From positions 124,001 to 188,000 of the forward strand of contig NZ_LOAS01000001.1 in NCBI RefSeq assembly GCF_001558155.1: a stretch of 64,000 bases of DNA, in the 5' to 3' direction. Of this stretch, positions 26,530 through 35,090 are shown piece by piece. The translations under genes and the position numbers were made by a program. The first letter of the stretch is position 1. Each line of letters begins with the position of its first letter. The notes beneath the pieces were generated by a model, which did no database searches, was not told the origin of the DNA, and saw only the letters and a list, made by a program, of their open reading frames with translations. Source of the stretch: Aliiruegeria sabulilitoris (GTDB lineage: Bacteria > Pseudomonadota > Alphaproteobacteria > Rhodobacterales > Rhodobacteraceae).

Positions 26530-28182
26530 ATGAGCGAAATCGAACGCGAAGAGATGGATTGTGACGTCGTCATCGTCGGAGCAGGTCCGTCCGGCCTGTC
26601 GGCGGCCATCCGGCTCAAGCAGCTCGATCCCGACCTGGAAGTGGTTGTGCTGGAGAAAGGCTCCGAGGTCGGTGCGCATATCGTTTCGGGTGCGGTCATG
26701 GACCCCGGCGGGCTCGACGCGCTGATCCCGGATTGGCGGGAGCGGGACGCGCCGATCACGACCAAGGTCAAGAAAGACGAGTTCTACATGCTGGGCGAGG
26801 CGGGAGAGATCCGGCTGCCCAACATGATGATGCCGCCGCTGATGAACAACCATCACTGCTACATCGTCAGTCTCGGGAATGTCTGCCGCTGGATGGCGGA
26901 GCAGGCCGAGGAGCTGGGCGTCGAGATCTTCGCCGGCATGGCCGCCTCCGAGTTGGTTTACGGCGAGAATGGCGAAGTGAAGGGCGTGGTCGCCGGCGAG
27001 TTCGGCAAGCAAACCGACGGCACGCCGGGGCCGGCCTATGAGCCGGGCATGGTGCTCAACGGCAAATACGTCTTCATCTCCGAGGGCGTGCGCGGCTCGC
27101 TGGCCAAGGAGATCATCGCTAAATACGCGCTTGATGCCGATTGCGACGTGGCCAAGTTCGGCCTCGGCATGAAGGAGATCTGGGAGATCGACCCGGACAA
27201 GCACCGCGAGGGCACGGTTACCCACACGATGGGCTGGCCGCTGGGCAAGAACGCGGGCGGTGGCTCCTTCATCTATCACATGGAGAACAACCAGGTCTGC
27301 GTTGGTTTCGTGGTGCACCTGAACTACGCCAACCCGCATCTCTTCCCCTACATGGAATTTCAGCGCTTCAAGCATCACCCGATGGTCAAGGAGCTTCTGG
27401 AAGGCGGCAAGCGCGTGGCCTACGGCGCCCGCGCCATTTCCGAGGGTGGCTACCAGTCGATCCCGAAGAGCTGTTTCCCGGGCGGGGCGCTGCTGGGCTG
27501 TTCCTCGGGCCTGATCAACGTCCCGCGGATCAAGGGCATCCATAACGCGATGTATTCGGGCAAGGAGGCCGCCGAAGCCGCCCATGCCGCGATTGCAGCG
27601 GGTCGTGCTGGCGACGAGCTGACCGATTACAACGAGGGCCTGCGGACCGGACCTGTCGGCAAGGATCTCAAGCCGGTGCGCAACGTGAAGCCGCTCTGGT
27701 CCAAGTTCGGCCTGCTGGGCGGGCTGAGCTTCGGCGGGCTCGACATGTGGCTTGGCTCGACGGTGGGCTGGAACCCGTTCGGCACCATGAAGCACGGCAA
27801 GACCGACGCGCAGGCCACCGGCGAGGCGGCGAAGTTCAAGCCGATCGACTATCCCAAGCCCGATGGCAAGCTCTCCTTCGACCGGCTGACCAACGTCTCC
27901 TTCGCGATGACCAGCCACGAGGAAAGCCAGCCCTGTCACCTCAAGCTCGCAGATCCGGAAATGCCGGTGAAGGTGGAGCTTGCCAAGTTCGGCGGCCCGT
28001 CTGCGCGCTACTGCCCGGCCGGTGTCTACGAATTCGTCGAGGAAGCGGGGGCGGAACCGAAATTCGTCATCAACTTCTCCAACTGCGTCCACTGCAAGAC
28101 CTGCGACATCAAGGATCCGACGCAGAACATCACCTGGACATGCCCGCAGGGTGGCGACGGGCCGAACTACCCGAACATGTAA
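26530..28182 (+). CDS. electron transfer flavoprotein-ubiquinone oxidoreductase
   Basis: Inner-membrane flavo-iron-sulfur protein that passes electrons from ETF (and so from acyl-CoA dehydrogenases) to ubiquinone. 550 residues starting MSEIEREEMDCDVVIVGAGP after GGGAGAGCC. The N-terminal FAD motif is GAGPSGLSAA; the C-terminal 4Fe-4S ligands are in NCVHCKTCDIKDPTQN and the WTCPQGG tail. It presumably serves dehydrogenases such as the one at 17.6 kb. A hairpin terminator follows. Confidence 0.95.
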   Translation: MSEIEREEMDCDVVIVGAGPSGLSAAIRLKQLDPDLEVVVLEKGSEVGAHIVSGAVMDPGGLDALIPDWRERDAPITTKVKKDEFYMLGEAGEIRLPNMMMPPLMNNHHCYIVSLGNVCRWMAEQAEELGVEIFAGMAASELVYGENGEVKGVVAGEFGKQTDGTPGPAYEPGMVLNGKYVFISEGVRGSLAKEIIAKYALDADCDVAKFGLGMKEIWEIDPDKHREGTVTHTMGWPLGKNAGGGSFIYHMENNQVCVGFVVHLNYANPHLFPYMEFQRFKHHPMVKELLEGGKRVAYGARAISEGGYQSIPKSCFPGGALLGCSSGLINVPRIKGIHNAMYSGKEAAEAAHAAIAAGRAGDELTDYNEGLRTGPVGKDLKPVRNVKPLWSKFGLLGGLSFGGLDMWLGSTVGWNPFGTMKHGKTDAQATGEAAKFKPIDYPKPDGKLSFDRLTNVSFAMTSHEESQPCHLKLADPEMPVKVELAKFGGPSARYCPAGVYEFVEEAGAEPKFVINFSNCVHCKTCDIKDPTQNITWTCPQGGDGPNYPNM

Positions 28183-28204
28183 AACTTCCGTCATAACAGG
28201 CGGA

Positions 28205-28238
28205 GAATGGGGCGGCACCTGCCGCCCCTTATTGTTTC
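28205..28238 (+). terminator. Rho-independent terminator after ETF-QO
   Basis: GGGGCGGC (28209-28216) pairs with GCCGCCCC (28221-28228) across a four-base loop and is followed by TTATTGTTT. It lies 27 bases after the stop and separates this gene from the TPR-ispE pair. Confidence 0.75.
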
Positions 28239-28267
28239 ATTTGGATTGCGAAGCTAGGTTGTCCGGC

Positions 28268-30001
28268 ATGAGATTTATTCGAGGCCGAGCTTTGCCCCAG
28301 ATCCGCACCCTCCCGCTCGTACTGGCCCTGTCCATTGGCATGGCCCTTCCCGTCTCCGCCCAGGAGCCGGAACGTGGCTTCTCCGGCGCCTATCTTGCAG
28401 CGCGCCATGCGAGCTTTCACAGCGACTACCAGGCGGCCGCGGAGTATTTTACCCGCGCCCTCGCCCGCGACCGGGATAATCCCAGCCTGCAGGAAAACGC
28501 GCTGCTCGCCTTCACCGGCCTTGGAGAGATCGACAAGGCCGTGCCGGTCGCACGCCGCATGCAGAGCCTCGGCTTCGAAAGCCAGATGGCGAACATGGTG
28601 CTGATGGGTTACGAGCTGAAGGCCGGGAATTTCGACGGCGTCATCTCCGGCCTGGACGGCCCTCTTACCGTCGGGCCGCTGGTCGACGGGTTGGTGCGAG
28701 GCTGGGGCCTGATGGGTCTGGGCAAAGTCGACGAGGCGATTGCCGCCTTTGACGAAGCCGCCGAGACGACCGGGCTCGCGGCCTTCGGTCTTTATCACAA
28801 GGCGCTGGCCCTGGCGCTGGCGGGCGATTTCGAAGCCGCCGACAACGTGTTCGGGGGTCGCGAAGGGCAACCGCTGCCGCTGACCCGCCGTGGCGCCATC
28901 GCCCATGCCCAGGTGCTCAGCCAACTCGGCCGCAACAGTGCCGCCATCCAGTTGATACGACTTGGCTGGGAGCAGGATCTTGACCCGGGTCTGGCGGAAT
29001 TGGTGGCCCGGCTTGAAGCCGGCGATACCGTTCCCTTCACGCAGATCAACAACGTTCAGGATGGCCTGTCGGAAGTCTTCTATACTGTCGCGGGCGCGCT
29101 CGAGGGCGAGGCTTCGGATAGCTACACCCTGCTCTACACCCGTCTTTCGGAATATCTGCGCCCCGATCACGTGGATGCCATCTTGCTCAGCGCCAATCTC
29201 CTGGAAGCGCAGGAGCAATACGAGCTTGCCACGGAAGCCTATAACGCGGTGCCCCGCGACGATGCCGGCTTCCATATTGCAGAGATCGGCCGCGCCGCGG
29301 CCCTGCGCGCCTCCGGCCGGAACGAGGCCGCGATTGAGGTGCTCGAACAGCTCGCCGAGACCCATGGAGACATTCCCATCGTGCAGGTCACGTTGGGCGA
29401 CAACCTGCGTGGCGAAGAACGCTATGACGACGCCTCCAAGGCTTATGACGCCGCGATCGACCTGTTCGAGAAAGACGAACGTGGCCAGTGGATCGTCTAT
29501 TACGCGCGCGGCATCAGCCATGAACGCGAGAAACGCTGGGAACTGGCCGAGCCCGATTTCCGCAAGGCGCTTGATCTCAACCCCGGCCAGCCGCAGGTGC
29601 TGAACTATCTGGGCTATTCCTACGTGGAGATGCAGACCAATCTCGACGAGGCGCTGGCGATGATCGAGGAGGCGGTCGCCGCCTCTCCCGGCAGCGGTTA
29701 CATCATCGATTCGCTGGGCTGGGTCTTCTACCGGCTCGGCCGCTACGAAGAGGCCGTGGAGCACCTTGAACGCGCCGCCGAGCTGATGGCCGTGGACTCG
29801 ATCGTCAACGACCACCTGGGCGATGCCTATTGGGCGGTCGGAAGGCATATCGAGGCCGAGTTCCAGTGGCACCGGGCGCTTTCCTTCGACCCCGAACCGG
29901 AAGAGGCCAAACGCATCCGCCGCAAGCTGGAAGTCGGTCTCGACCTGGTTCTGGAAGAAGAAGGGTCCGAACCTCTTGCCGTGGCCAATGGCGTCCATTG
30001 A
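28268..30001 (+). CDS. exported tetratricopeptide-repeat protein
   Basis: 577 residues with an N-terminal signal peptide ([18 protein letters not shown]). The mature protein is helical and contains TPR units; clear ones are [21 protein letters not shown] near the N-terminus and [41 protein letters not shown] and [20 protein letters not shown] in the C-terminal third. TPR proteins are periplasmic or membrane-bound scaffolds; the partner is not known. It overlaps ispE by 14 bases, a linkage often seen in Rhodobacteraceae without a known reason. Confidence 0.85.
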   Translation: MRFIRGRALPQIRTLPLVLALSIGMALPVSAQEPERGFSGAYLAARHASFHSDYQAAAEYFTRALARDRDNPSLQENALLAFTGLGEIDKAVPVARRMQSLGFESQMANMVLMGYELKAGNFDGVISGLDGPLTVGPLVDGLVRGWGLMGLGKVDEAIAAFDEAAETTGLAAFGLYHKALALALAGDFEAADNVFGGREGQPLPLTRRGAIAHAQVLSQLGRNSAAIQLIRLGWEQDLDPGLAELVARLEAGDTVPFTQINNVQDGLSEVFYTVAGALEGEASDSYTLLYTRLSEYLRPDHVDAILLSANLLEAQEQYELATEAYNAVPRDDAGFHIAEIGRAAALRASGRNEAAIEVLEQLAETHGDIPIVQVTLGDNLRGEERYDDASKAYDAAIDLFEKDERGQWIVYYARGISHEREKRWELAEPDFRKALDLNPGQPQVLNYLGYSYVEMQTNLDEALAMIEEAVAASPGSGYIIDSLGWVFYRLGRYEEAVEHLERAAELMAVDSIVNDHLGDAYWAVGRHIEAEFQWHRALSFDPEPEEAKRIRRKLEVGLDLVLEEEGSEPLAVANGVH

Positions 30002-30824
30002 GGAATTCGCCCCGGCCAAGGTCAACCTGACCCTGCATGTCACCGGGCGGCGCGAAGACGGCTATCATCTGCTCGACTCGTTGGTTGTTTTTGCCGATAC
30101 CGGGGACCGGGTGTTTGTCGAGGATGCCGAGGAATGCTCCTTCACCGTCACCGGCCCAAGGGCTGCCGGCATTCCAACGGATGCCAGCAATCTGGTGCTG
30201 AAAGCGGCGGCGTTGATGGGCGCACCCAGGGCCGCCATCACGCTGGACAAGCATTTGCCCGCGGCCTCCGGCATTGGCGGCGGCTCCGCGGATGCCGCGG
30301 CCACCCTGCGCGCGCTGGCAAGGCTGCTCGACCGCCCGCTGCCCGACATCGAGGCCGTGGCCCGGCTCGGCGCCGATATTCCGGTCTGCCTCGAAGGCCG
30401 CGCCGTTCGCATGCGTGGCATTGGCGAGCGGCTGAACCCCGTCGCCAGCTTGCCGCCCCTTCCCGCTGTTCTGGTCAATCCGGGGGTGGAGGTCTCCACG
30501 CCCGAGGTGTTCCGCAGATTGTCCCGACGGGACAATCCGGAGATGGCCGCGATCCCCAAGGATATGGACAATCCGGCGTGCGTCTCCGACTGGCTGAAGA
30601 CCCAGCGCAACGACCTCGAAGGCCCGGCCCGCGAGATTGCAGCCGAAATTGGGGAGGCGCTCGACTTGCTTGACGCACGTCCCGATTGCCTTCTGGCGCG
30701 GATGTCCGGCTCTGGCGCCACCTGTTTCGGTCTTTACCCGAGCGCGGCATCCGCGCAACGCGCAGCGGCAGAAATCGGCAGCCTTCGCCCCGAATGGTGG
30801 ACCCGGCCGACACTCCTTGCCTGA
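29988..30824 (+). CDS. ispE: 4-diphosphocytidyl-2-C-methyl-D-erythritol kinase
   Basis: GHMP-family kinase of the MEP isoprenoid pathway. 278 residues beginning [18 protein letters not shown], with the ATP-binding loop [18 protein letters not shown] and the C-terminal motif [13 protein letters not shown]. The ATG lies inside the end of the TPR gene (14-base overlap), so translation is probably coupled. Its product feeds the ispB product at 5.8 kb and other isoprenoids. Confidence 0.93.
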   Translation: MASIEEFAPAKVNLTLHVTGRREDGYHLLDSLVVFADTGDRVFVEDAEECSFTVTGPRAAGIPTDASNLVLKAAALMGAPRAAITLDKHLPAASGIGGGSADAAATLRALARLLDRPLPDIEAVARLGADIPVCLEGRAVRMRGIGERLNPVASLPPLPAVLVNPGVEVSTPEVFRRLSRRDNPEMAAIPKDMDNPACVSDWLKTQRNDLEGPAREIAAEIGEALDLLDARPDCLLARMSGSGATCFGLYPSAASAQRAAAEIGSLRPEWWTRPTLLA

Positions 30825-30910
30825 CAACCGGCCCAAAGCTCTGGCGCTGCGGAGAATGTCAGCGAATCAAACCCGAATTGCGAGTTTTCAAGCTGCATAA
30901 TTTGCAGGCA

Positions 30911-30947
30911 ATCGAACCATATTCGATCTTCCTTCGATTTTATCGAA
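30911..30947. promoter_or_regulatory. array of four ATCGAA/TTCGAT half-sites upstream of dgcN
   Basis: ATCGAA at 30911, TTCGAT at 30922, TTCGAT at 30933 and ATCGAA at 30942. The last two form a perfect palindrome (TTCGAT-TTT-ATCGAA); the first two form ATCGAA-N5-TTCGAT. Starts are spaced 11, 11 and 9 bases apart, close to one helical turn, so a regulator could bind all on one face. The array is about 95-130 bases ahead of the dgcN start codon, which would suit an activator or a looping repressor. The regulator is not encoded next door. Confidence 0.55.
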
Positions 30948-30982
30948 CAAGTTGCCACCTCACCATTATTGGGTCAGCAAGT

Positions 30983-31013
30983 CTGACAAAAATTCCTTGC
31001 GCCTCCCATGCTA
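30983..31013 (+). promoter_or_regulatory. possible dgcN promoter
   Basis: CTGACA (30983-30988) followed after 18 bases by CATGCTA (31007-31013). Match to sigma70 consensus is only partial, but the spacing fits and it lies between the half-site array and the ribosome binding site of dgcN. Confidence 0.3.
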
Positions 31014-31040
31014 GCGTCGGCGGGAACAAGGAGATGCACG

Positions 31041-32045
31041 ATGATCAAAACGCCCTACCTTCTGTTTCTCGGAGACGCCCCGGACCAGCTCGCTGCCAAG
31101 GTCGCGCAGGGCATCAAGGACTGGCGCCCGGAATTCGCCGTGGGCCAGTTCCGTATGGAAGGGTGCAAGGCCGATATGCGCCTGACCGACATGACGCTCG
31201 ACGAGGCACTGGAAGCCGGCGCCAAGACGCTGGTGATCGGCGTGGCCAACCGTGGCGGCGTGATCTCGCCCGAATGGCGGCACGTTCTGGCCGAAGCTCT
31301 GCTGAAGGGGTTCGATCTTGCCTCCGGCCTGCACAACCTGCTCTCGGAAGAGCCAGAGCTGGTCGAGATCGCCAAGGCCGAGGGCCGCGAGATGCATGAT
31401 GTCCGCGTGCCGGAGGTCGATTACCCGATCGCCAATGGCAAGAAGCGGACTGGCAAGCGTTGCCTTGCGGTGGGTACCGATTGTTCGGTCGGCAAGATGT
31501 ACACCGCGCTCGCAATGGATGCGGAGATGCAGAAGCGCGGCATGAAGTCGACCTTCCGCGCGACGGGCCAGACGGGCATCCTGATCACGGGCGACGGGAT
31601 TCCGCTCGACGCTGTGATCGCCGATTTCATGGCAGGCGCAGTTGAGTGGCTGACGCCGGACAATGACGAGGATCACTGGGACCTGATCGAAGGTCAGGGC
31701 TCGCTCTTCCACGCCTCCTATTCCGGCGTCACGATGGCGCTGGTGCATGGCGGGCAACCGGATGCGCTGATCCTGTGCCACGAGCCGACCCGGGAACATA
31801 TGCGCGGCCTGCCCGATTACACGCTGCCCTCGCTCGATGAGCTTCGCGACCTGGCGCTGACGCTGGCGAGACGCGTCAATCCGGATGTGAAGGCGGTCGG
31901 CATTTCGGTGAACACGCAGCATTTGTCCGAGGACGAAGCAAACAGCTATCTCGCCGATCTTGAGGCCGAGTTCGGCCTGCCGGCGGTGGATCCGTTCCGC
32001 CATGGCGCCGGCAAGCTGGTGGATGCGCTGGCCTCTCTAGACTGA
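31041..32045 (+). CDS. dgcN: D-glutamate N-acetyltransferase DgcN (DUF1611 family)
   Basis: 334 residues from the ATG after AACAAGGAGA. The DUF1611 layout is clear: an N-terminal Rossmann-like domain (TLVIGVANRGGVIS) and a C-terminal P-loop domain (GTDCSVGKMYTA, then EGQGSLFHASYSGVT). In marine bacteria this family includes DgcN, which acetylates D-glutamate with acetyl-CoA so that DgcA can racemise it. The assignment rests on family resemblance plus the adjacent enolase-family gene and D-amino-acid transaminase. The P-loop is unexplained for an acetyltransferase. First gene of the cluster. Confidence 0.8.
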   Translation: MIKTPYLLFLGDAPDQLAAKVAQGIKDWRPEFAVGQFRMEGCKADMRLTDMTLDEALEAGAKTLVIGVANRGGVISPEWRHVLAEALLKGFDLASGLHNLLSEEPELVEIAKAEGREMHDVRVPEVDYPIANGKKRTGKRCLAVGTDCSVGKMYTALAMDAEMQKRGMKSTFRATGQTGILITGDGIPLDAVIADFMAGAVEWLTPDNDEDHWDLIEGQGSLFHASYSGVTMALVHGGQPDALILCHEPTREHMRGLPDYTLPSLDELRDLALTLARRVNPDVKAVGISVNTQHLSEDEANSYLADLEAEFGLPAVDPFRHGAGKLVDALASLD

Positions 32046-32084
32046 GCGAAGTCCTTGCGGGGGCCGAAGGATTGAGTCTTTCTG

Positions 32085-32098
32085 CCTCCGGCGGGGAG
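32085..32098. repeat. dispersed intergenic element, copy 1 (TGCCTCCGGCGG core)
   Basis: CCTCC-GGC-GGGGAG hairpin core preceded by TCTG, in the dgcN-dgcA gap. The same TGCCTCCGGCGG core occurs at 49911-49922 between RNase T2 and aquaporin. I recall this short element as frequent between genes in roseobacter genomes; that is memory, not a search. Confidence 0.45.
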
Positions 32099-32111
32099 TA
32101 AGGGTGTCTCG

Positions 32112-32134
32112 GAAATGGTCCGGGTGACCATTTC
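32112..32134 (+). other. intercistronic stem-loop between dgcN and dgcA
   Basis: GAAATGGTC (32112-32120) and GACCATTTC (32126-32134) form a perfect nine-pair stem with loop CGGGT. No T-run follows, so it is not an intrinsic terminator; it may stabilise the upstream mRNA or tune dgcN:dgcA ratios. Confidence 0.6.
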
Positions 32135-32184
32135 AGCCCCGAACGGGCGGGGCCCTGGGTTTGAAGAAAAGGGAGAGGCCGGTG

Positions 32185-33150
32185 ATGCAGGTTCAGGTCA
32201 CGGCGGATGTGTTCCGCCTTGCGCAGGTTTTCACGATTTCGCGCGGGTCGCGGACAGAAGCCAAGGTTCTGACGGTTCGGATCGAAAAGGACGGATTCGC
32301 CGGAATGGGCGAATGCGTGCCCTATGCGCGGTACGGTGAGACGCTGGAAAGCGTGACCGCGCAGATCGAGGGCCTGCCGGCCACGTTCGACCGGGCCTCT
32401 TTGCAGGAGCTTCTAAAACCAGGTGCAGCGCGCAATGCCGTGGATTGCGCGCTTTGGGATCTAGAGGCCAAGACAGCCGGCAAGCCGGTCTGGAAACTGG
32501 CCGGGCTTTCGGCTCCGGGGCCGTTGATCACGGCCTATACGCTGTCGCTCGACACGCCGGAGGCGATGCAGGCCAGCGCGGCGGAGAATGCCTATCGTCC
32601 CTTGCTGAAGATCAAGCTGGGCACGCCGGATGACATGCCGCGGCTGGAAGCGGTGCGCGCCGGAGCGCCGGCTTCGAAGATCATTCTCGATGCCAACGAG
32701 GGTTGGACGGCGGAGATCTATGCCGAGCTTGCGCCGCATCTGCTGCGGCTGGGCGTGGCGATGGTGGAGCAACCGCTGCCCACGGGCGCGGACGACGGGC
32801 TTCTGGGGCTGGAACGACCGGTGCCGCTTTGCGCCGATGAATCCGTGCATGACCGGGCAACGCTGGAGAAGCTGCAGGGCAAGTACGACCTGATCAATAT
32901 CAAGCTCGACAAGACCGGCGGGCTGACCGAGGCGCTCGAACTGCGAAAGGCGGCGGAGGCGGCCGGGTTCGGAATCATGGTGGGCTGCATGGTTGGCTCG
33001 TCGCTGGCAATGGCCCCGGCTGTCCTGTTGGCACAGGGCGCGGCAGTGGTGGATCTCGATGGACCGCTCCTGCTGGCCGAGGATCGCGCGACGCCGCTGA
33101 ACTATGATGCGGCAGGGGTCCATCCGCCGAGCCGTGAACTTTGGGGCTGA
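32185..33150 (+). CDS. dgcA: N-acetyl-D-glutamate racemase DgcA (enolase superfamily)
   Basis: 321 residues, muconate-lactonizing/dipeptide-epimerase branch of the enolase superfamily. Active-site elements: LLKIKLG (KxK lysine pair), ILDANEGW, VEQPLP and CADES (three metal carboxylates), and INIKLDKTGG with the opposite-face lysine. Lysines on both faces are what a racemase/epimerase needs. Next to dgcN it fits DgcA, which converts N-acetyl-D-Glu to N-acetyl-L-Glu. A plain L-Ala-D/L-Glu epimerase is the alternative; the dgcN neighbour argues against it. Confidence 0.82.
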   Translation: MQVQVTADVFRLAQVFTISRGSRTEAKVLTVRIEKDGFAGMGECVPYARYGETLESVTAQIEGLPATFDRASLQELLKPGAARNAVDCALWDLEAKTAGKPVWKLAGLSAPGPLITAYTLSLDTPEAMQASAAENAYRPLLKIKLGTPDDMPRLEAVRAGAPASKIILDANEGWTAEIYAELAPHLLRLGVAMVEQPLPTGADDGLLGLERPVPLCADESVHDRATLEKLQGKYDLINIKLDKTGGLTEALELRKAAEAAGFGIMVGCMVGSSLAMAPAVLLAQGAAVVDLDGPLLLAEDRATPLNYDAAGVHPPSRELWG

Positions 33151-33232
33151 ACCGCCCTTTGGCGTGCCGGGACGCTTGACCGGAACGGCTCAAGCGCCCA
33201 AGAGGCTGACCAGAAACACGAAGGAGAAGACA

Positions 33233-34093
33233 GTGAGCCGCATTGTTTACGTGAACGGGGACTATCTCCCCGAGGAAGAGGCCAAGGTCTCGATTTTCGA
33301 CCGGGGCTTCCTGTTCGCCGATGGCGTCTACGAGGTGACATCGGTGCTCGGCGGCAAGCTGATCGATTTCGAGGGCCACAAGATACGCCTGCAACGTTCG
33401 CTGGACGAGTTGGACATGCCGGTGCCGGATGCGATGGACGAGCTGCTGGAAATTCACCGTGCGCTGGTGGAAAAGAACGAGATCACCGACGGGCTGATTT
33501 ACCTTCAGATCACTCGCGGCGCTCCGGCCGACCGGGATTTTGCCTTCCCCGCTGCGGATGTGAAACCGACACTGGTGCTCTTTACCCAATCCAAGCCCGG
33601 CCTGGCCGAAAGCCCGCAGGCGAAAGTCGGCATCAAGGTGATTTCCATCGAAGATATCCGCTGGGGCCGCCGGGACATCAAGACCGTGCAGCTTCTTTAC
33701 CCCTCCATGGGCAAGATGATGGCCAAGAAGGCCGGCGCGGACGATGCCTGGATGGTCGAGGACGGGCTGGTCACCGAGGGCAGCTCGAACAACGCCTATA
33801 TCGTCAAGGGCAACAAGATCATCACCCGCCATCTCGGCACCGAGATCCTGCACGGGATTACCCGCGCCGCAGTGCTGCGCTTCGCCAAGGAAGCCCAGAT
33901 GGAAGTCGAGGAGCGCGGCTTCTCCATCGACGAGGCGAAAGCGGCCGACGAGGCCTTCATCACCTCGGCATCGACCTTTGTCATGCCCGTGGTGAACGTG
34001 GATGACGTGGCGATTGGCACTGGCACGCCCGGTCCGATCGCGGCACGGCTGCGCGAGATCTATCTCGACGAGATGCGCAAGGCGGCGATCTGA
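33233..34093 (+). CDS. dat: D-amino-acid aminotransferase
   Basis: PLP fold-type IV transaminase, 286 residues, with a GTG start backed by AAGGAGAAGACA. Key elements: YVNGDYLPEEEAKVSIFDRG, the PLP lysine in RRDIKTVQLLYPSMGK, the PLP-contacting VTEGSSNNAYIV and the STFVMPVV loop. It would move amino groups between D-amino acids and 2-oxoglutarate, giving D-glutamate, the DgcN substrate. A branched-chain aminotransferase is the closest alternative fold, but the DAAT-type motifs and neighbours favour the D-specific enzyme. Confidence 0.85.
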   Translation: MSRIVYVNGDYLPEEEAKVSIFDRGFLFADGVYEVTSVLGGKLIDFEGHKIRLQRSLDELDMPVPDAMDELLEIHRALVEKNEITDGLIYLQITRGAPADRDFAFPAADVKPTLVLFTQSKPGLAESPQAKVGIKVISIEDIRWGRRDIKTVQLLYPSMGKMMAKKAGADDAWMVEDGLVTEGSSNNAYIVKGNKIITRHLGTEILHGITRAAVLRFAKEAQMEVEERGFSIDEAKAADEAFITSASTFVMPVVNVDDVAIGTGTPGPIAARLREIYLDEMRKAAI

Positions 34094-34116
34094 GCCAACC
34101 ATCGATCTGGAACATC

Positions 34117-34154
34117 ACAAGCCCGGCGTCGATGTCGATCGCGCCGGGCTTTTC
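34117..34154 (+). terminator. Rho-independent terminator after dat (possibly bidirectional)
   Basis: GCCCGGCG (34121-34128) pairs with CGCCGGGC (34142-34149) and is followed by TTTTCTG on the plus strand; the minus strand reads GGGC then TTGTGATG. It sits between convergent dat and the small membrane protein gene. Confidence 0.78.
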
Positions 34155-34175
34155 TGTGTTTGCGCAGGATCCCAA

Positions 34176-34544
34176 TCAGGCCGCGATAGCCTCGATATGC
34201 AATTCGACGTGGCGGTTGGCCGATATATGCGGCAACCTCAGCAGAACCCTGTTGCGGTAAAGAATATCCTGTCCGGTGCCGTCCGCGATCGGACGCGTTG
34301 CGAAATCCGCCGGGTCGAGCGCCGCCACCAGTTCGGCGGGCAGTTGCACCAGGAGCGACTCGCAGCCCGGATCGAATTCAGACAGGATCGCCGGCCGCAT
34401 TGCTTTGGGATCAAAGGTCACGGCACGCCCGGACCGCGCCCTGGCACGCTCCACGGGAGATCTCTCGCGTTGCTCGCGGATTAGCGTGATTGCGGCAAAG
34501 ACAATGGAAACGGCGATAATCGCCAGAGCTAAAACATTCAACAT
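34176..34544 (-). CDS. small membrane-anchored protein of unknown function
   Basis: 122 residues from the ATG preceded by GAGAAGGTG. One N-terminal membrane helix (MLNVLALAIIAVSIVFAAITL) is followed by a basic segment and a soluble domain of about 80 residues containing two cysteine-free strands and DPGCESLLVQLPAELVAAL. No family recognised. It is convergent with dat. Confidence 0.65.
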   Translation of the reverse strand: MLNVLALAIIAVSIVFAAITLIREQRERSPVERARARSGRAVTFDPKAMRPAILSEFDPGCESLLVQLPAELVAALDPADFATRPIADGTGQDILYRNRVLLRLPHISANRHVELHIEAIAA

Positions 34545-34745
34545 AATACACCTTCTCGCCCCCACATGAAATGTAGCAGAAAAAGGGCGGGGCAGTCAAT
34601 TTTCAGATCTATTCCAATGCCTTAACGAAACAATCCGCCCCCACGAGGAGCGTCTGTTTCCAATACGGGGCCGTCCAGCTTAACCTTTCGGAAAGACTCA
34701 AGGCCACAATCGGGCGGCACATCTCGGGCGCCGCCCGGTTTCTGT

Positions 34746-35066
34746 TCAGTTCTGTTCGGGCTTGCCGACATTCTCGCGGAAGGCGGTTTCAAAAGCGGCC
34801 TGCTTCTCCGGGCTGGCCCCGGTCTGGTTCTGGTCTCTCCACTGCTCGTAGGGCATGCCGTAGAAAGCCGCGCGCCCCGCGGCCTTGTCCATCTCGATAC
34901 CGCGCTCATTGGCGGCTTCCTGGTACCAGCGGGACAGGCAGTTCCGGCAGAAACCGGCGAGGTTCATCATGTCGATATTCTGCACGTCCGCCCGATCTTC
35001 CATCAGGTGTTTGCGCAGGCGGCGAAAGGCGGCGGCTTCGAGTTCGATCCGCGTCTGGTCATCCAT
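34746..35066 (-). CDS. DUF1244 family protein
   Basis: 106 residues starting MDDQTRIELEAAAFRRLRKH, with the family core NLAGFCRNCLSRWYQEAA and YGMPYEQWRDQ. DUF1244 proteins are small helical proteins of Alpha- and Gammaproteobacteria with no established role; the conserved CRNC pair could bind metal. It follows the N-formylglutamate amidohydrolase gene by 24 bases, probably in one transcript. Confidence 0.85.
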   Translation of the reverse strand: MDDQTRIELEAAAFRRLRKHLMEDRADVQNIDMMNLAGFCRNCLSRWYQEAANERGIEMDKAAGRAAFYGMPYEQWRDQNQTGASPEKQAAFETAFRENVGKPEQN

Positions 35067-35090
35067 GTCTGTCTCTCCCTGTCCTTCAAG

